Positions 51,272-60,317 of a DNA stretch of 64,000 nucleotides are shown one piece after another. The position numbers and the translations under genes are program-made. Each line of letters begins with the position of its first letter. The first letter of the stretch is position 1. The notes under the pieces are model-generated. The model was given only the letters and a program-made list of their open reading frames with translations, made no database searches and was not told the origin of the DNA. This DNA is from Akkermansiaceae bacterium (GTDB lineage: Bacteria > Verrucomicrobiota > Verrucomicrobiia > Verrucomicrobiales > Akkermansiaceae), in NCBI GenBank assembly GCA_024233115.1, contig JACKQB010000004.1, positions 434,001 to 498,000 of the forward strand, written 5' to 3'.

Positions 51272-52090
51272 TTAAGACTGTTTCGCTTTGCGGCGGGAGA
51301 GGATGATGATGAAGGCGACGATGGCAAGGAATATTACGGCGATGACGGCAAAGCCGGTCATAAAACGCTCGAACATGGATTGCTTGTTTTCTTCGTTCGG
51401 TTGTGACGGCAGGTGGTAATCCGGGTCTGTATGGAGGACCAGGGTGTTGCCCACGATCTCAACCGCCGAGAGCCGGTTGAACACGGGGCCGAGCTCCTTG
51501 TCCTCGCGGAACGGGTGTAACAGGGTTTCGGAAATAAACTGCTTGAACTGCTCCGGTAGGTCGCCGCCGGTGTTGGGTCGGACCGCTGTGATACGCGGGA
51601 AGGCGGCACCCTCGACCAGCTCCGGGACGATGGTGATGGTGGCATTGAGGTAACGCATTTCCTCGCTGCCCATGCTGGACTTCACCGGGAATGCGATGTC
51701 AGCCTCCATTTTACCATCCGAGATCGAGGTGATCGTCAGGTTGTTCCGGTGGGGTTTGAGAATATCGAAGGTGGCGATGGCGAGGTTCATCTCCTCGGCG
51801 TCCAGACTCATCCGCGCCTTGTGTTTTGCCTCGATATTGTGGCGGAAGCCGACGAGTTTGGCCTTCAGGTCGGTCTGGGCCGTCTCTTTGCCGGTGGTAT
51901 CGACCAGCTCGATGGCCTGCGGTGTCTCACCGGTGAACCCGGCGATGGTGTCCTTCACCTTGAAATACGTCCAGATGGTGAAACCTATCATCCCTGCGGC
52001 CAGCACACCCGCGATGATGAATATAGAACACCCGGCGAAAGGTGAGAATTTTTTCGTGGAATCCTGTTCTGTCTGAGTGGGTTTCGACAT
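51272..52090 (-). CDS. Two-pass membrane protein of unknown function
   Basis: 272 residues. One hydrophobic segment near the N-terminus (CSIFIIAGVLAAGMIGFTIW) and one near the C-terminus (FAVIAVIFLAIVAFIIIL), with a polar domain of about 180 residues between, probably periplasmic. I recognise no domain. Positively charged C-terminal tail (RRKAKQS). Upstream of dapL on the same strand with a 66-bp gap. Confidence 0.7.
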   Translation of the reverse strand: MSKPTQTEQDSTKKFSPFAGCSIFIIAGVLAAGMIGFTIWTYFKVKDTIAGFTGETPQAIELVDTTGKETAQTDLKAKLVGFRHNIEAKHKARMSLDAEEMNLAIATFDILKPHRNNLTITSISDGKMEADIAFPVKSSMGSEEMRYLNATITIVPELVEGAAFPRITAVRPNTGGDLPEQFKQFISETLLHPFREDKELGPVFNRLSAVEIVGNTLVLHTDPDYHLPSQPNEENKQSMFERFMTGFAVIAVIFLAIVAFIIILSRRKAKQS

Positions 52091-52104
52091 GGGGGGGTAT
52101 TAAA

Positions 52105-52206
52105 CGCTAAATTCCAAACTCCAAATACCAAAATCAGGAAAAATGACCAGTCACAGCCGGAGAATTTCAAATTTGGTATTTGGAGTTTAGCACTTAAGGT
52201 TTAAAG
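52105..52206. repeat. Inverted pair of heptanucleotide repeats between divergent genes
   Basis: Left arm units CGCTAAA, TTCCAAA, CTCCAAA, TACCAAA (52105-52132). Right arm units TTTGGTA, TTTGGAG, TTTAGCA, CTTAAGG, TTTAAAG (52172-52206). Within them a perfect 17-bp inverted repeat (AAACTCCAAATACCAAA at 52116-52132, complement at 52172-52188) could form a hairpin with a 39-nt loop. It occupies the shared control region of the membrane-protein gene and mnmA. Confidence 0.85.
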
Positions 52207-52213
52207 AACCAGC

Positions 52214-53293
52214 GTGTCCAAGATCCTCGTAGGCCTCTCCGGAGGTGTTGATTCCGCCGTTGCCGCCGCTCTTTTGCTGGAGCAGGGGCATGAGGTGGCG
52301 GGGGGTTATATGAAAAACTGGATCAACGACGACGGCATCGCCGGTGACTGTCCGTGGGAGCGGGATGTCGAGGATGCCCATGCGGTGGCGAAGGCGCTGG
52401 GTATCGAGTTCCGGGTGGTGGATCTCATCGACCAGTATCGCAACCGGATTGTCGACTACCTGCTGGAAGGCTATCGCAACGGTATCACCCCGAACCCGGA
52501 TGTGTACTGCAACCGGGAGATGAAATTCGGGGTGTTTCTCGATTATGCCCTGTCGCAGGGGTTTGAGTCGGTGGGAACCGGCCACTACGCCAGACGGCGT
52601 GAGCGGAGTGATGGCAGCGCGGATATTTTGCGTGGTGCCGACCCGAACAAGGATCAGAGTTATTTCCTCGCCCTGATGGAGCAGAAACAGGCACTGCACG
52701 CACGTTTCCCGTGTGGTGAAATGCTCAAACCACAAGTCCGCGAAGTGGCGGAAAGGTTCAAGCTTCCCGTGGCCGGGAAAAAGGACAGCCAGGGGATCTG
52801 TTTTATCGGCAATGTGAAAATGGCGGATTTCCTCAGCCACTATGTGCCGGACAGTCCGGGGGATATTGTGGATCTCGACGGCAAGGTGTTAGGAAAACAC
52901 CGTGGACTCCACCTCTACACTCTGGGACAGCGAAAAGGGCATGGCGTGGCATCACCGCGCGAGGGCATGGCCTACGTGGTGGTCGGGAAAAATCCTGATA
53001 AAAACCAACTGGTGGTCGGCTGGGACCAGGCGGATACTCCGGGACTCTACGTGCGGAACTGTACCGTCGGCACCGTCAGCTGGGTGAACAAACCGATCAG
53101 CACGACCTGCAAAGTCGAGGCCCAGCCAAGGTATCGCTCCAAGAGTGAACCTGTCACCGTCACCCCGACCGATGACGGCAAGCTGGCACTCGAATTCGTA
53201 AGGCCCCAGCGCGCGGTCACCCCCGGCCAGATCTGCGCCTTCTATGATGGCGGCACACTGTTAGGCGGTGGTGTTTTCGAAGAGGTTTGTTAG
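52214..53293 (+). CDS. mnmA: tRNA 2-thiouridine(34) synthase MnmA
   Basis: 359 residues from GTG 52214. PP-loop ATP site (VGLSGGVDSAVAAALL), first catalytic Cys in NPDVYCNREMKF, second in QGICFIGNVK, and the barrel domain (YTLGQRKG) are intact. Thiolates U34 of Lys, Glu and Gln tRNAs. Right arm of the inverted repeat ends only 8 bp before the start, so no standard Shine-Dalgarno is present. Confidence 0.97.
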   Translation: MSKILVGLSGGVDSAVAAALLLEQGHEVAGGYMKNWINDDGIAGDCPWERDVEDAHAVAKALGIEFRVVDLIDQYRNRIVDYLLEGYRNGITPNPDVYCNREMKFGVFLDYALSQGFESVGTGHYARRRERSDGSADILRGADPNKDQSYFLALMEQKQALHARFPCGEMLKPQVREVAERFKLPVAGKKDSQGICFIGNVKMADFLSHYVPDSPGDIVDLDGKVLGKHRGLHLYTLGQRKGHGVASPREGMAYVVVGKNPDKNQLVVGWDQADTPGLYVRNCTVGTVSWVNKPISTTCKVEAQPRYRSKSEPVTVTPTDDGKLALEFVRPQRAVTPGQICAFYDGGTLLGGGVFEEVC

Positions 53294-53295
53294 GA

Positions 53296-53355
53296 AGGGT
53301 GGACACTCCTGTCCACTTCATGCCTGGGTTGCCGGTTGACATGAGTGTCCACCCT
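53296..53355. terminator. Hairpin between convergent genes, possibly a REP-like element
   Basis: AGGGTGGACACTC (53296-53308) pairs perfectly with GAGTGTCCACCCT (53343-53355). Inside, GTGGACA and TGTCCAC form a second small palindrome (about 53300-53317), so alternative folds exist. It sits between mnmA and the convergent STN-like gene and may terminate both. Confidence 0.6.
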
Positions 53356-53357
53356 CC

Positions 53358-53915
53358 CTAGTCAAGGGGCAGCAACAGAACCTTGTGCTCCGTAAGTTGC
53401 CAGCGATACCCTGATTGCTCGCAGATCATATCGAGCACCTCGGCCAGTGACTTGTTTTCCAGGCGACCGGTGACGCCTGCTGTCCGACGGCCTGTCTCAC
53501 CCGTTTCGGTATCCAGCAAGCCATCGTGGACGATGGCTGGTTTGCGAACCACAAAACCGATTCCTTTTTGTGAGTCGTCCTCCGTCGGGTCAAGTTCCCG
53601 CGCCCTCAACCGAAGGAAGTCGAGCGCCTCCTCGAGGGGAGTGTTTTCAAAATCAACATACGGGATGATGATCCTGGTCATCTTGTCCCGTAGATATTGC
53701 TCAGCGTCGGAGAGGGCGATGATTTTTTCAGCCTCCGTTTCCCGCCCGGGTGACCGGGGTTGGGCCCGGGGTGTCGGTTCGGGCTGGGATGGCGCCGACC
53801 GTGGGACCGGTGCTCCCAGTGCCAGGGAGTTATCGGCGGGCTCACGACAAAGCAGCCAGCAGGTGATGCTCGCAAACGATACCAGGAACAGGATGATGGC
53901 GACTCGCATCGTCAT
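53358..53915 (-). CDS. Small anchored protein with an STN/secretin-like short domain
   Basis: 185 residues from ATG 53915 (MTMRVAIILF). One N-terminal membrane segment, a Pro/Arg-rich linker, then IIPYVDFENTPLEEALDFLR and VTGRLENKSLAEVLDMICEQSGYRW. This is the repeated beta-alpha pattern of STN (secretin/TonB N-terminal short) domains. No secretin gene is nearby. The role is unknown; such proteins are frequent in Planctomycetes and Verrucomicrobia. Confidence 0.7.
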   Translation of the reverse strand: MTMRVAIILFLVSFASITCWLLCREPADNSLALGAPVPRSAPSQPEPTPRAQPRSPGRETEAEKIIALSDAEQYLRDKMTRIIIPYVDFENTPLEEALDFLRLRARELDPTEDDSQKGIGFVVRKPAIVHDGLLDTETGETGRRTAGVTGRLENKSLAEVLDMICEQSGYRWQLTEHKVLLLPLD

Positions 53916-54019
53916 GGGCGACACTATAGGTGATTATTTTGTGATTTGCAGCAGGAATCTTGAGGATTCCGATAAACAGAGTTTTGATTTTTGGAAAAAT
54001 AATTTAGAGTCCCGTAGTA

Positions 54020-54931
54020 ATGAGCGACCCTGTGGAGGCATTCCTGGAGTTTATGCGTATTGAGCGCAATGCATCGGTGCGTACGCTGCGCAATTACAGT
54101 CACGCGCTGAATGCCTATCTGGAATGGCGTGGGGATGGGTTCACATCGTGGCGCGACTGTACGGCTGATGATTTCCGGGCCTATCTTTTTGAGTTGATGA
54201 AACAAGAGATGGCGAGATCCACCATCCGACTGCGATTTGCCGCGCTGCGGTCATTTTACAAATTCCTGGTCCACCGTCGCGGCCTTGGGGTGAGTCCGCT
54301 GAACGACGTGCAGCTACCCAAGCCGGATAGAAAACTGCCGGTGGTGTTGTCGCTTCCCCAGATGGAGCAATTATTGGAAATGCCGCGCAAGGTCGAGCCG
54401 GACCCGAGGGCATTACCGTGGCAGGCGGCGCGTGACGTGGCGATTCTGGAGTTGTTTTATTCCAGCGGCCTGCGGGTTTCCGAGCTGGTGGACCTGGATG
54501 TGGAGGACGCGGATTTTCTATCGGAAACACTGCGTGTGGTGGGTAAGGGAAACAAGGAGAGGATGGTGCCGATAGGCTCGCATGCCATGCTGGCCATCCA
54601 GCAATACCGCAGCGCGGCGAAAGTGCACGAGGGGCCGTTGTTTATCAATAAAAACAAGGACCCGGCCAAGAGGCGGCTATCGGCAAGGTCGGTGCAGATG
54701 CTGCTGAAAAAATACCTCGCCGCCTCCGATATCGCGTTTGATGTCACACCCCACAAACTCCGCCACACCTTCGCCACCCACATGTTGGATCACGGTGCCG
54801 ACCTGCGTAGTGTGCAGCATTTGTTAGGCCACGCATCGTTATCCACCACACAAATCTACACCCACGTCACCAAGGAACGGATGCGTGAGGCATACGACTC
54901 GGCCCACCCGAGGGCGGAGGGGAGTAAATGA
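54020..54931 (+). CDS. xerC: Tyrosine recombinase XerC/XerD
   Basis: 303 residues, normal Xer length. N-terminal SAM-like core-binding domain, then the catalytic set: Arg in SSGLRVSEL, Lys in GKGNKERMVP, HKLRHTFATH, LLGHASLSTT and the Tyr in IYTHV. Resolves chromosome dimers at dif (family knowledge). Not next to any attachment site or phage gene, so a housekeeping recombinase rather than an integrase. XerC versus XerD cannot be settled without a second paralogue. Confidence 0.92.
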   Translation: MSDPVEAFLEFMRIERNASVRTLRNYSHALNAYLEWRGDGFTSWRDCTADDFRAYLFELMKQEMARSTIRLRFAALRSFYKFLVHRRGLGVSPLNDVQLPKPDRKLPVVLSLPQMEQLLEMPRKVEPDPRALPWQAARDVAILELFYSSGLRVSELVDLDVEDADFLSETLRVVGKGNKERMVPIGSHAMLAIQQYRSAAKVHEGPLFINKNKDPAKRRLSARSVQMLLKKYLAASDIAFDVTPHKLRHTFATHMLDHGADLRSVQHLLGHASLSTTQIYTHVTKERMREAYDSAHPRAEGSK

Positions 54932-55050
54932 ATAAGTGGATCAATGAATGAATGGTTTTTTGAGGAGCTAAATCACGGTTGATTTCTACCATGGCCGCTC
55001 TATGTAGGTGGTGCTGACAGAATGGTCAGGCTCGCTTTACCCTGTTATTT

Positions 55051-58000
55051 ATGGCTGTTAAATTTTTAAAATCACTCCCTTCCCTCGCTTGTCTAATCGG
55101 CGCGTGGCTGGTGTTGGCTGTGCCCACCGGCTTGTCGGCTCAGGATGCGGCGACCAACGAGGCCACCCCTAAAAACCAGGACAACCCGGCGGGCATGTCC
55201 AACAACCCGGCCGGGTTATCCAAAGAAGAGCTCAGCAAGCGGGTCAAGGAGCTTGAGCAGCAGACCCAGGTGTCACAGAAGGCGGTGGATGTTTATGAAG
55301 CCATGACCAAGAGGGTGGCGGTGGAACTCAAGGAGCTGAACGCGAAGATGGCCAACCCGCCGGCCGAGCTTACTGTGAAGTCGGCGGAGGGGTTGGGTGA
55401 CACCGAGGTGGAAAACCGGGTCAGTGCTGCGATGGCGGCTGTGACTGCGGCGAAGACGCGGGTGGCTGATATCTCCACCGAGGCTGCAACCCGCGCGGCG
55501 CGCAAAAAGGCCATCCCCCAGGAGCTGGCGCAGGCCGAACTGCAGCTCAGTCAAAGCGGTTTGCCAACGGCTCCCCTGGCGAGCGCGTCAGAGGAGGACA
55601 AGCTACGCTATCAGCTGCTGCAGTTCAGCCAAAAACGCTGGCAGACCCGCATCGCCGAGCTATCGGCGGAACAGCGGTATTACAGCGCCAGCGAGGAACT
55701 CTTTGCCCTTCAGGAGCAGGATGCAACATTGCGGGCGACCCGGCTCGATAAAGAATACGCCTTCTGGACGGCCCGTCAGGAAAAACTGCGGGCACGCGAA
55801 GCCGACAAGCTGAAGGAACTCGCAAAAAAACAGGTCGAAAAAGTGGGGCACATTGAGCCGCTGGCGGTCATCGCGCGTCGAACGACAGAACTCATCGAAC
55901 TGCAGTCACAGGTGATGGCACGGAGCTCGGCGGCGCAAAGGAGCGAGGCCAAAATGAGGGCGAGCCGCAAGGAAATCGAACTGCAGAGGACCAATGCCCA
56001 GGAGCGTATCAGGCTACACGAATCAACCGGTATCAGGATCGATACGGCGACCGGTGCCTTGCTGCGCAGGCAACGTAACGAGCTGCCAACGAAGAAGAGT
56101 CTGCAGAAGATGTTGGAAACCAACATCCAGACGCTGACGCAGGTGCAGCTCCAGTTGCTTGAACTTAAGAACGAGCTTGGCCAGTTACCCATTGACCATA
56201 AAAAGCAGGCGGCGGCGCTCTATCAATCGATCGAACCCAACGACGGACTGGATGAAAAATTCATCATCACCTTGCTCGATGACCGGCGGTCGGCACTCAA
56301 GGAAGTGCAAAAGCTGGACAAGGACTACGTACAGGTTTTGAAATCGCTCAACCAGACAACCCAGGAGGCGATCCGGGAGGTTGGGGTTTACAGTCAATAT
56401 CTCGATAAACGCTTGTTGTGGATTCCCAGTGCGGAAAACTTTTCGGCCAGGGATTTTCCAACGGAAGTGACGGCGACCAAAGAATTCATCAGCAACGACA
56501 TCCCGGGCTGGTGGTCGAACCTACGGGTGGACTTCAGTAAACGTCCGGTGCTCTGGGTGCTCTTTTTCCCGTTATGGATGTGGCTTGTTGCCAGGCGGTC
56601 CTTTTACAAAAGGCACCTGTTGGAGGCGGCGGCGACGATCCGCAATGGCAACAACACCAGCATCGCGCCCACGTTCAAGGCGGTGGGCATCACCTTGCTG
56701 CTGGCCCTGCCGCTGCCTCTGCTGCTGGCCTTTTTGGCCTGGCGGGTGGATAGCCCGGGCTCGATGGCCTACAGTCTGATGATGTGCGCCTGTTTCTTCG
56801 CCCTGTTTGGCAGCTACCGCATCCTGGCTCACCCGGAGGGGGTGCTGCACCGGCATTTCAAGATCAGCGGTAAAAAAGTAGCACGTCAGTACCGGCATCT
56901 GACCTGGTTTGTTTACCTGATGCCGGCGCTGTTGTTTGTGGCGTATGCCTTGCCGCGCTCATCCCAGGTTCCGCAAGCGGGTCGGCTTGCGTTCCTCGCC
57001 TGTATGCTGGTTGTTTTTGTCTTTTTACTCATTTTGCTCCGTCCCCTGCTGCATCAGCATGAGAAGTCGTCGTCTTCTCGCTGGACCCAGACGTGGCAGT
57101 ACGGCTTTTACCTATCCATCCCGATCGCCCTGGCTGTCGGTTCGTGTTTCGGTTATTTAACCTCGGTCCAAACGATCTTGCTGTGCCTGATCGCGACGCT
57201 CGGGGTGGCGCTGCTGGTCACCTTCGTGGTGCGGTTTTTACTGCGTTGGATTCTGGTTTCGCGTCGACACATGGTGCGCGAGCAGGCGAACGTGAAGTAT
57301 AAGGCGATGCTCGCCAAGGAGAAGGATGCCGAGGAAACGGGTAACGAGCCGCCGTCGCCCAGCTGGGAGGAGCTGGAAACAAACGCGCTGCGCCCTGTCG
57401 CGGTCGAGGCCCAGACCAAGCGGCTGGTCAAGGTGGGGGCGACGGTGATCATGGCCTTTGCCTTTTTCGGCATCTGGTCGCCTGTGCTGCCTGCGTTTTC
57501 CATCTTGGATGATATCAAGGTCTGGGGTGAAAAACCAGCTTCCCAGGAGGAGGCCGGTCATGGGAAATCGCTGGTAAATACCCTGACCGGCGGAGGCGCG
57601 GAGGCCGATACCGGCAAAGACAGTGCCACCACTACCCAGGCAGAGCCCCAGGCGGAACCCGCCCATGCCGAACCTGAATCCAAGGGAGTAAGCTTGAAGG
57701 ATGTCCTGATGACCTTGCTGATCATCGGCCTGATGTTTGTGGCCGCCCGGAACCTGCCGGGACTGCTGGAGCTCTGTGTCCTGCGCCGCTTGGAATTACA
57801 AGCGGGAGGAAACTACGCCATCACAACGGTGCTGAGGTATGTCATCGTCGTGGTGGGATTGCTTCTGGCCTTTGGCCGGATCGGTATCAACTGGTCGAGT
57901 GTGCAATGGCTGGCGGCGGCGGTCACCCTGGGCATTGGTTTTGGTTTGCAGGAAATTTTTGCCAACTTCGTGGCGGGGATCATCCTGTTGTTTGAACGTC

Positions 58001-58494
58001 CCATCCGACTGGGTGACGTTGTTACCGTCGGCGAGGTATCGGGCCGGGTCACCCAGATCAAGATCCGCGCCACAACCATTCTCCAGTTCAACAACAAGGA
58101 GCTTCTGGTGCCTAACAAGGAATTCATCACCGGCCAGCTGGTGAACTGGACGCTACGCGACAGCCTGCTCCGCTTTGAGCTTCCCGTTGGCATCGCCTAC
58201 GGCTCCGACACCGCGCTGGCGACCCGGGTGCTGCTGGAGATTGCCGACAACAATGCCGACGTCCTGGACACGCCTTCGCCCGAGGTCTTATTCGTCGCCT
58301 TTGGTAACAGCACGCTGGATTTCATCCTGCGCGGGTACGTCGCCAGCCCGGAAAAGCTGATCCAGGCCCAGAGCTCCCTGCATTATCAAATCGACGAGGG
58401 ATTCCGTCGGGCCGGTATCGAAATCGCCTTCCCACAAACCGACATTCACATCAAATCGATGCCGCTTGTCGGCAGTGTGGAGGAGAAGAAGTAA
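55051..58494 (+). CDS. MscK/KefA-type large mechanosensitive channel
   Basis: 1147 residues. Signal peptide, long periplasmic coiled-coil-rich region (residues about 30-490), about eight extra membrane segments (about 505-830), a variable acidic insert (about 835-880) and a C-terminal MscS core from about residue 915: GIGFGLQEIFANFVAGIILLFERP is the pore helix region (seen as GIGFGLQEIFANF, VAGIILLFERP), then VPNKEFITGQLVNWTL. Gates in response to membrane tension; MscK members may also need K+. Second mechanosensitive channel in the window after MscL. Confidence 0.92.
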   Translation: MAVKFLKSLPSLACLIGAWLVLAVPTGLSAQDAATNEATPKNQDNPAGMSNNPAGLSKEELSKRVKELEQQTQVSQKAVDVYEAMTKRVAVELKELNAKMANPPAELTVKSAEGLGDTEVENRVSAAMAAVTAAKTRVADISTEAATRAARKKAIPQELAQAELQLSQSGLPTAPLASASEEDKLRYQLLQFSQKRWQTRIAELSAEQRYYSASEELFALQEQDATLRATRLDKEYAFWTARQEKLRAREADKLKELAKKQVEKVGHIEPLAVIARRTTELIELQSQVMARSSAAQRSEAKMRASRKEIELQRTNAQERIRLHESTGIRIDTATGALLRRQRNELPTKKSLQKMLETNIQTLTQVQLQLLELKNELGQLPIDHKKQAAALYQSIEPNDGLDEKFIITLLDDRRSALKEVQKLDKDYVQVLKSLNQTTQEAIREVGVYSQYLDKRLLWIPSAENFSARDFPTEVTATKEFISNDIPGWWSNLRVDFSKRPVLWVLFFPLWMWLVARRSFYKRHLLEAAATIRNGNNTSIAPTFKAVGITLLLALPLPLLLAFLAWRVDSPGSMAYSLMMCACFFALFGSYRILAHPEGVLHRHFKISGKKVARQYRHLTWFVYLMPALLFVAYALPRSSQVPQAGRLAFLACMLVVFVFLLILLRPLLHQHEKSSSSRWTQTWQYGFYLSIPIALAVGSCFGYLTSVQTILLCLIATLGVALLVTFVVRFLLRWILVSRRHMVREQANVKYKAMLAKEKDAEETGNEPPSPSWEELETNALRPVAVEAQTKRLVKVGATVIMAFAFFGIWSPVLPAFSILDDIKVWGEKPASQEEAGHGKSLVNTLTGGGAEADTGKDSATTTQAEPQAEPAHAEPESKGVSLKDVLMTLLIIGLMFVAARNLPGLLELCVLRRLELQAGGNYAITTVLRYVIVVVGLLLAFGRIGINWSSVQWLAAAVTLGIGFGLQEIFANFVAGIILLFERPIRLGDVVTVGEVSGRVTQIKIRATTILQFNNKELLVPNKEFITGQLVNWTLRDSLLRFELPVGIAYGSDTALATRVLLEIADNNADVLDTPSPEVLFVAFGNSTLDFILRGYVASPEKLIQAQSSLHYQIDEGFRRAGIEIAFPQTDIHIKSMPLVGSVEEKK

Positions 58495-58521
58495 GAAAAA
58501 GTAAGCTGGCGCCGGTGGTTT

Positions 58522-59547
58522 CTATCGTCCGGCGGCATGCGGCCAGTTTTCTGACCGCTCCGACAGCAGGACACCCGGATGACCGTCTGGCTTTTCAAAA
58601 ATAACCAGGGTCATGAACCCGGCTGGCTTCAGGCCGGGGTTGACACAAAGGGCGGTGGCGAGCGCGTCGGTTTGGGTGCAGGTTTCCCCGATGACCGTGG
58701 CAGACCTCCGCGTTGTCAGGCCGAGCCCGGTTGCGGGATCAACGATATGGGAGTAGCGCTGGCCGTTGATGGTGATCGACTGATGGAGGTCCCCGGAGGT
58801 CGATATCGCACAGTTGGAAAGGGTCAGGGTGTGCGGGCTTAGCCGGTGGTTTGCGTCGAGGGTGCTGAGGGTGACCTCCCAACCGTCCCGACCGGGTGGA
58901 GGGTCCCCCAAACGAACCTCCCCCCCTGCGGTGATCGAAGCCTGGGAAATGTGATGCGCCATCAGAATCCGCAGCATGCCGTCGGCGGCATACCCCTTGG
59001 CAATACCACCGAGGTCAAAGCGCATGTTAGAAATGGTTTTTGTGACAGCCTGGTTGGTCGGGTCGAGTTGATACTTCTGCCAACCGGAACTTGCTTTGGC
59101 CTGATTGATTTTTCCTGCCGTGGGAAGTTGCATTTTCCTTCGTGCCATCCGCCAGTTGTAGGAATGGTGACCGAGGGTGGGATCGTATGCGCCGTTAGTG
59201 GCCGCAGCCACATCGCGTGCTTTTGCCAGCACATCGTAGAGCAGAGGGCTGACGGGAATTGTTTTGTTAGCTGGTGAGTCATTGAGCTGCATCAACTCGC
59301 TGGTGACATCGTAGTCAGAGCAGGCGGTGTTCACCTGGTCCGCGTAGCGGAAAGCGGCCATGGCTGCCTCGTCGGCCATGGTTTTGCTTTGCGCGTAGAG
59401 CGTGATCTGGAAGCGGGTTCCCATCATCGCCTGATGATAGGTGTATCGCTCCAAGGGCAAGGACGCCGGCTTTTCCTGTCGCGCACACCGTGCCAGAAGC
59501 ACAGTCAGGGCGATGGCCGACAAGAACCATGGGAGTGTTGACCGCAT
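58522..59547 (-). CDS. apbE: FAD:protein FMN transferase (ApbE), lipoprotein
   Basis: 341 residues with lipobox VLLARC. ApbE motifs: MGTRFQITLYA, the Asp/Gly-rich DLGGIAKGYAAD (flavin/metal site) and YSHIVDPATG near the C-terminus. It attaches FMN covalently to Thr in membrane flavoproteins such as Nqr/Rnf subunits, and acts in the periplasm. No Nqr/Rnf genes are in the window. Confidence 0.95.
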   Translation of the reverse strand: MRSTLPWFLSAIALTVLLARCARQEKPASLPLERYTYHQAMMGTRFQITLYAQSKTMADEAAMAAFRYADQVNTACSDYDVTSELMQLNDSPANKTIPVSPLLYDVLAKARDVAAATNGAYDPTLGHHSYNWRMARRKMQLPTAGKINQAKASSGWQKYQLDPTNQAVTKTISNMRFDLGGIAKGYAADGMLRILMAHHISQASITAGGEVRLGDPPPGRDGWEVTLSTLDANHRLSPHTLTLSNCAISTSGDLHQSITINGQRYSHIVDPATGLGLTTRRSATVIGETCTQTDALATALCVNPGLKPAGFMTLVIFEKPDGHPGVLLSERSENWPHAAGR

Positions 59548-59559
59548 GGTAGTGACTGA

Positions 59560-60186
59560 TTACGGGTTGACGGTGCCAAAGATCCGGTCGCCGGCATCAC
59601 CGAGCCCGGGGATGATGTAGCCGTGGTTGTTGAGCCGTTTGTCGAGTGCCGCATAATACACGGGGACGTCGGGATGGCGGGTGTTGATTGTCTGCAAACC
59701 TTCAGGCGCGGCCACGAGGCAGGCGAGACTGAGGTGCCGGGCACCGTGTTTTTTCAGCTCCGAAATAGCAGCGCCGGCAGAGCCGCCGGTGGCGAGCATG
59801 GGATCGAGCACCAGGACATCGGCATCCCTGAGACAGGCCGGGGCATTGAAATAATAACTTTTGGGTTCAAGGGTATCCTCATTGCGTGCCATACCGATAT
59901 GTGCCACGGAGGCTTCCGGCAACAACCTCAAAAACCCCTCCAGCATACCCAGTCCGGCACGAAGGATCGGCACCAGGACAATTTCCCGTTCGAGTTTTCT
60001 ACCCGTCGTGATGGCCAGGGGCGTTTCCACTTCCACCGGCAGCGTCAACAGGTTGGCGGTGACGGCGGGCACCATCAGCTGGGCGATTTCCTGCACGTAT
60101 CGGCGGAAGTCCGACGTTGTACAATCACGCTGCCGCAGCCGGGTCATGCGGTCGTCGATCACGGGGTGTTGGATAGGATGGTTCAC
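59560..60186 (-). CDS. upp: Uracil phosphoribosyltransferase
   Basis: 208 residues from GTG 60186 (MNHPIQHPVID, GTG read as Met), the usual Upp length; ATG 60273 or a start at 60303 would add 29-39 unrelated residues. PRPP-binding loop (LDPMLATGGSAGAAI), ILRAGLGM and the C-terminal GLGDAGDRIFG are intact. Converts uracil to UMP (pyrimidine salvage). It lies 12 bp before apbE on the same strand. Confidence 0.93.
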   Translation of the reverse strand: MNHPIQHPVIDDRMTRLRQRDCTTSDFRRYVQEIAQLMVPAVTANLLTLPVEVETPLAITTGRKLEREIVLVPILRAGLGMLEGFLRLLPEASVAHIGMARNEDTLEPKSYYFNAPACLRDADVLVLDPMLATGGSAGAAISELKKHGARHLSLACLVAAPEGLQTINTRHPDVPVYYAALDKRLNNHGYIIPGLGDAGDRIFGTVNP

Positions 60187-60317
60187 GGTGCGGACAGCAT
60201 GCCGTTTCCGCAGCCCGGAGACAAGGGGGAAGTCTTTCCCGTCGCATCCGGCACAGTTCCGCGCGCGATGCATTTTTGTAGCAACCAGGTGATTGACAAA
60301 CACCTTGAATACAATTC

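Noticed and set aside
54020..54931. Tyrosine recombinase as the integrase of a mobile island
   Set aside because: Length and motifs fit housekeeping Xer; no tRNA, attachment repeats, phage or transfer genes nearby.
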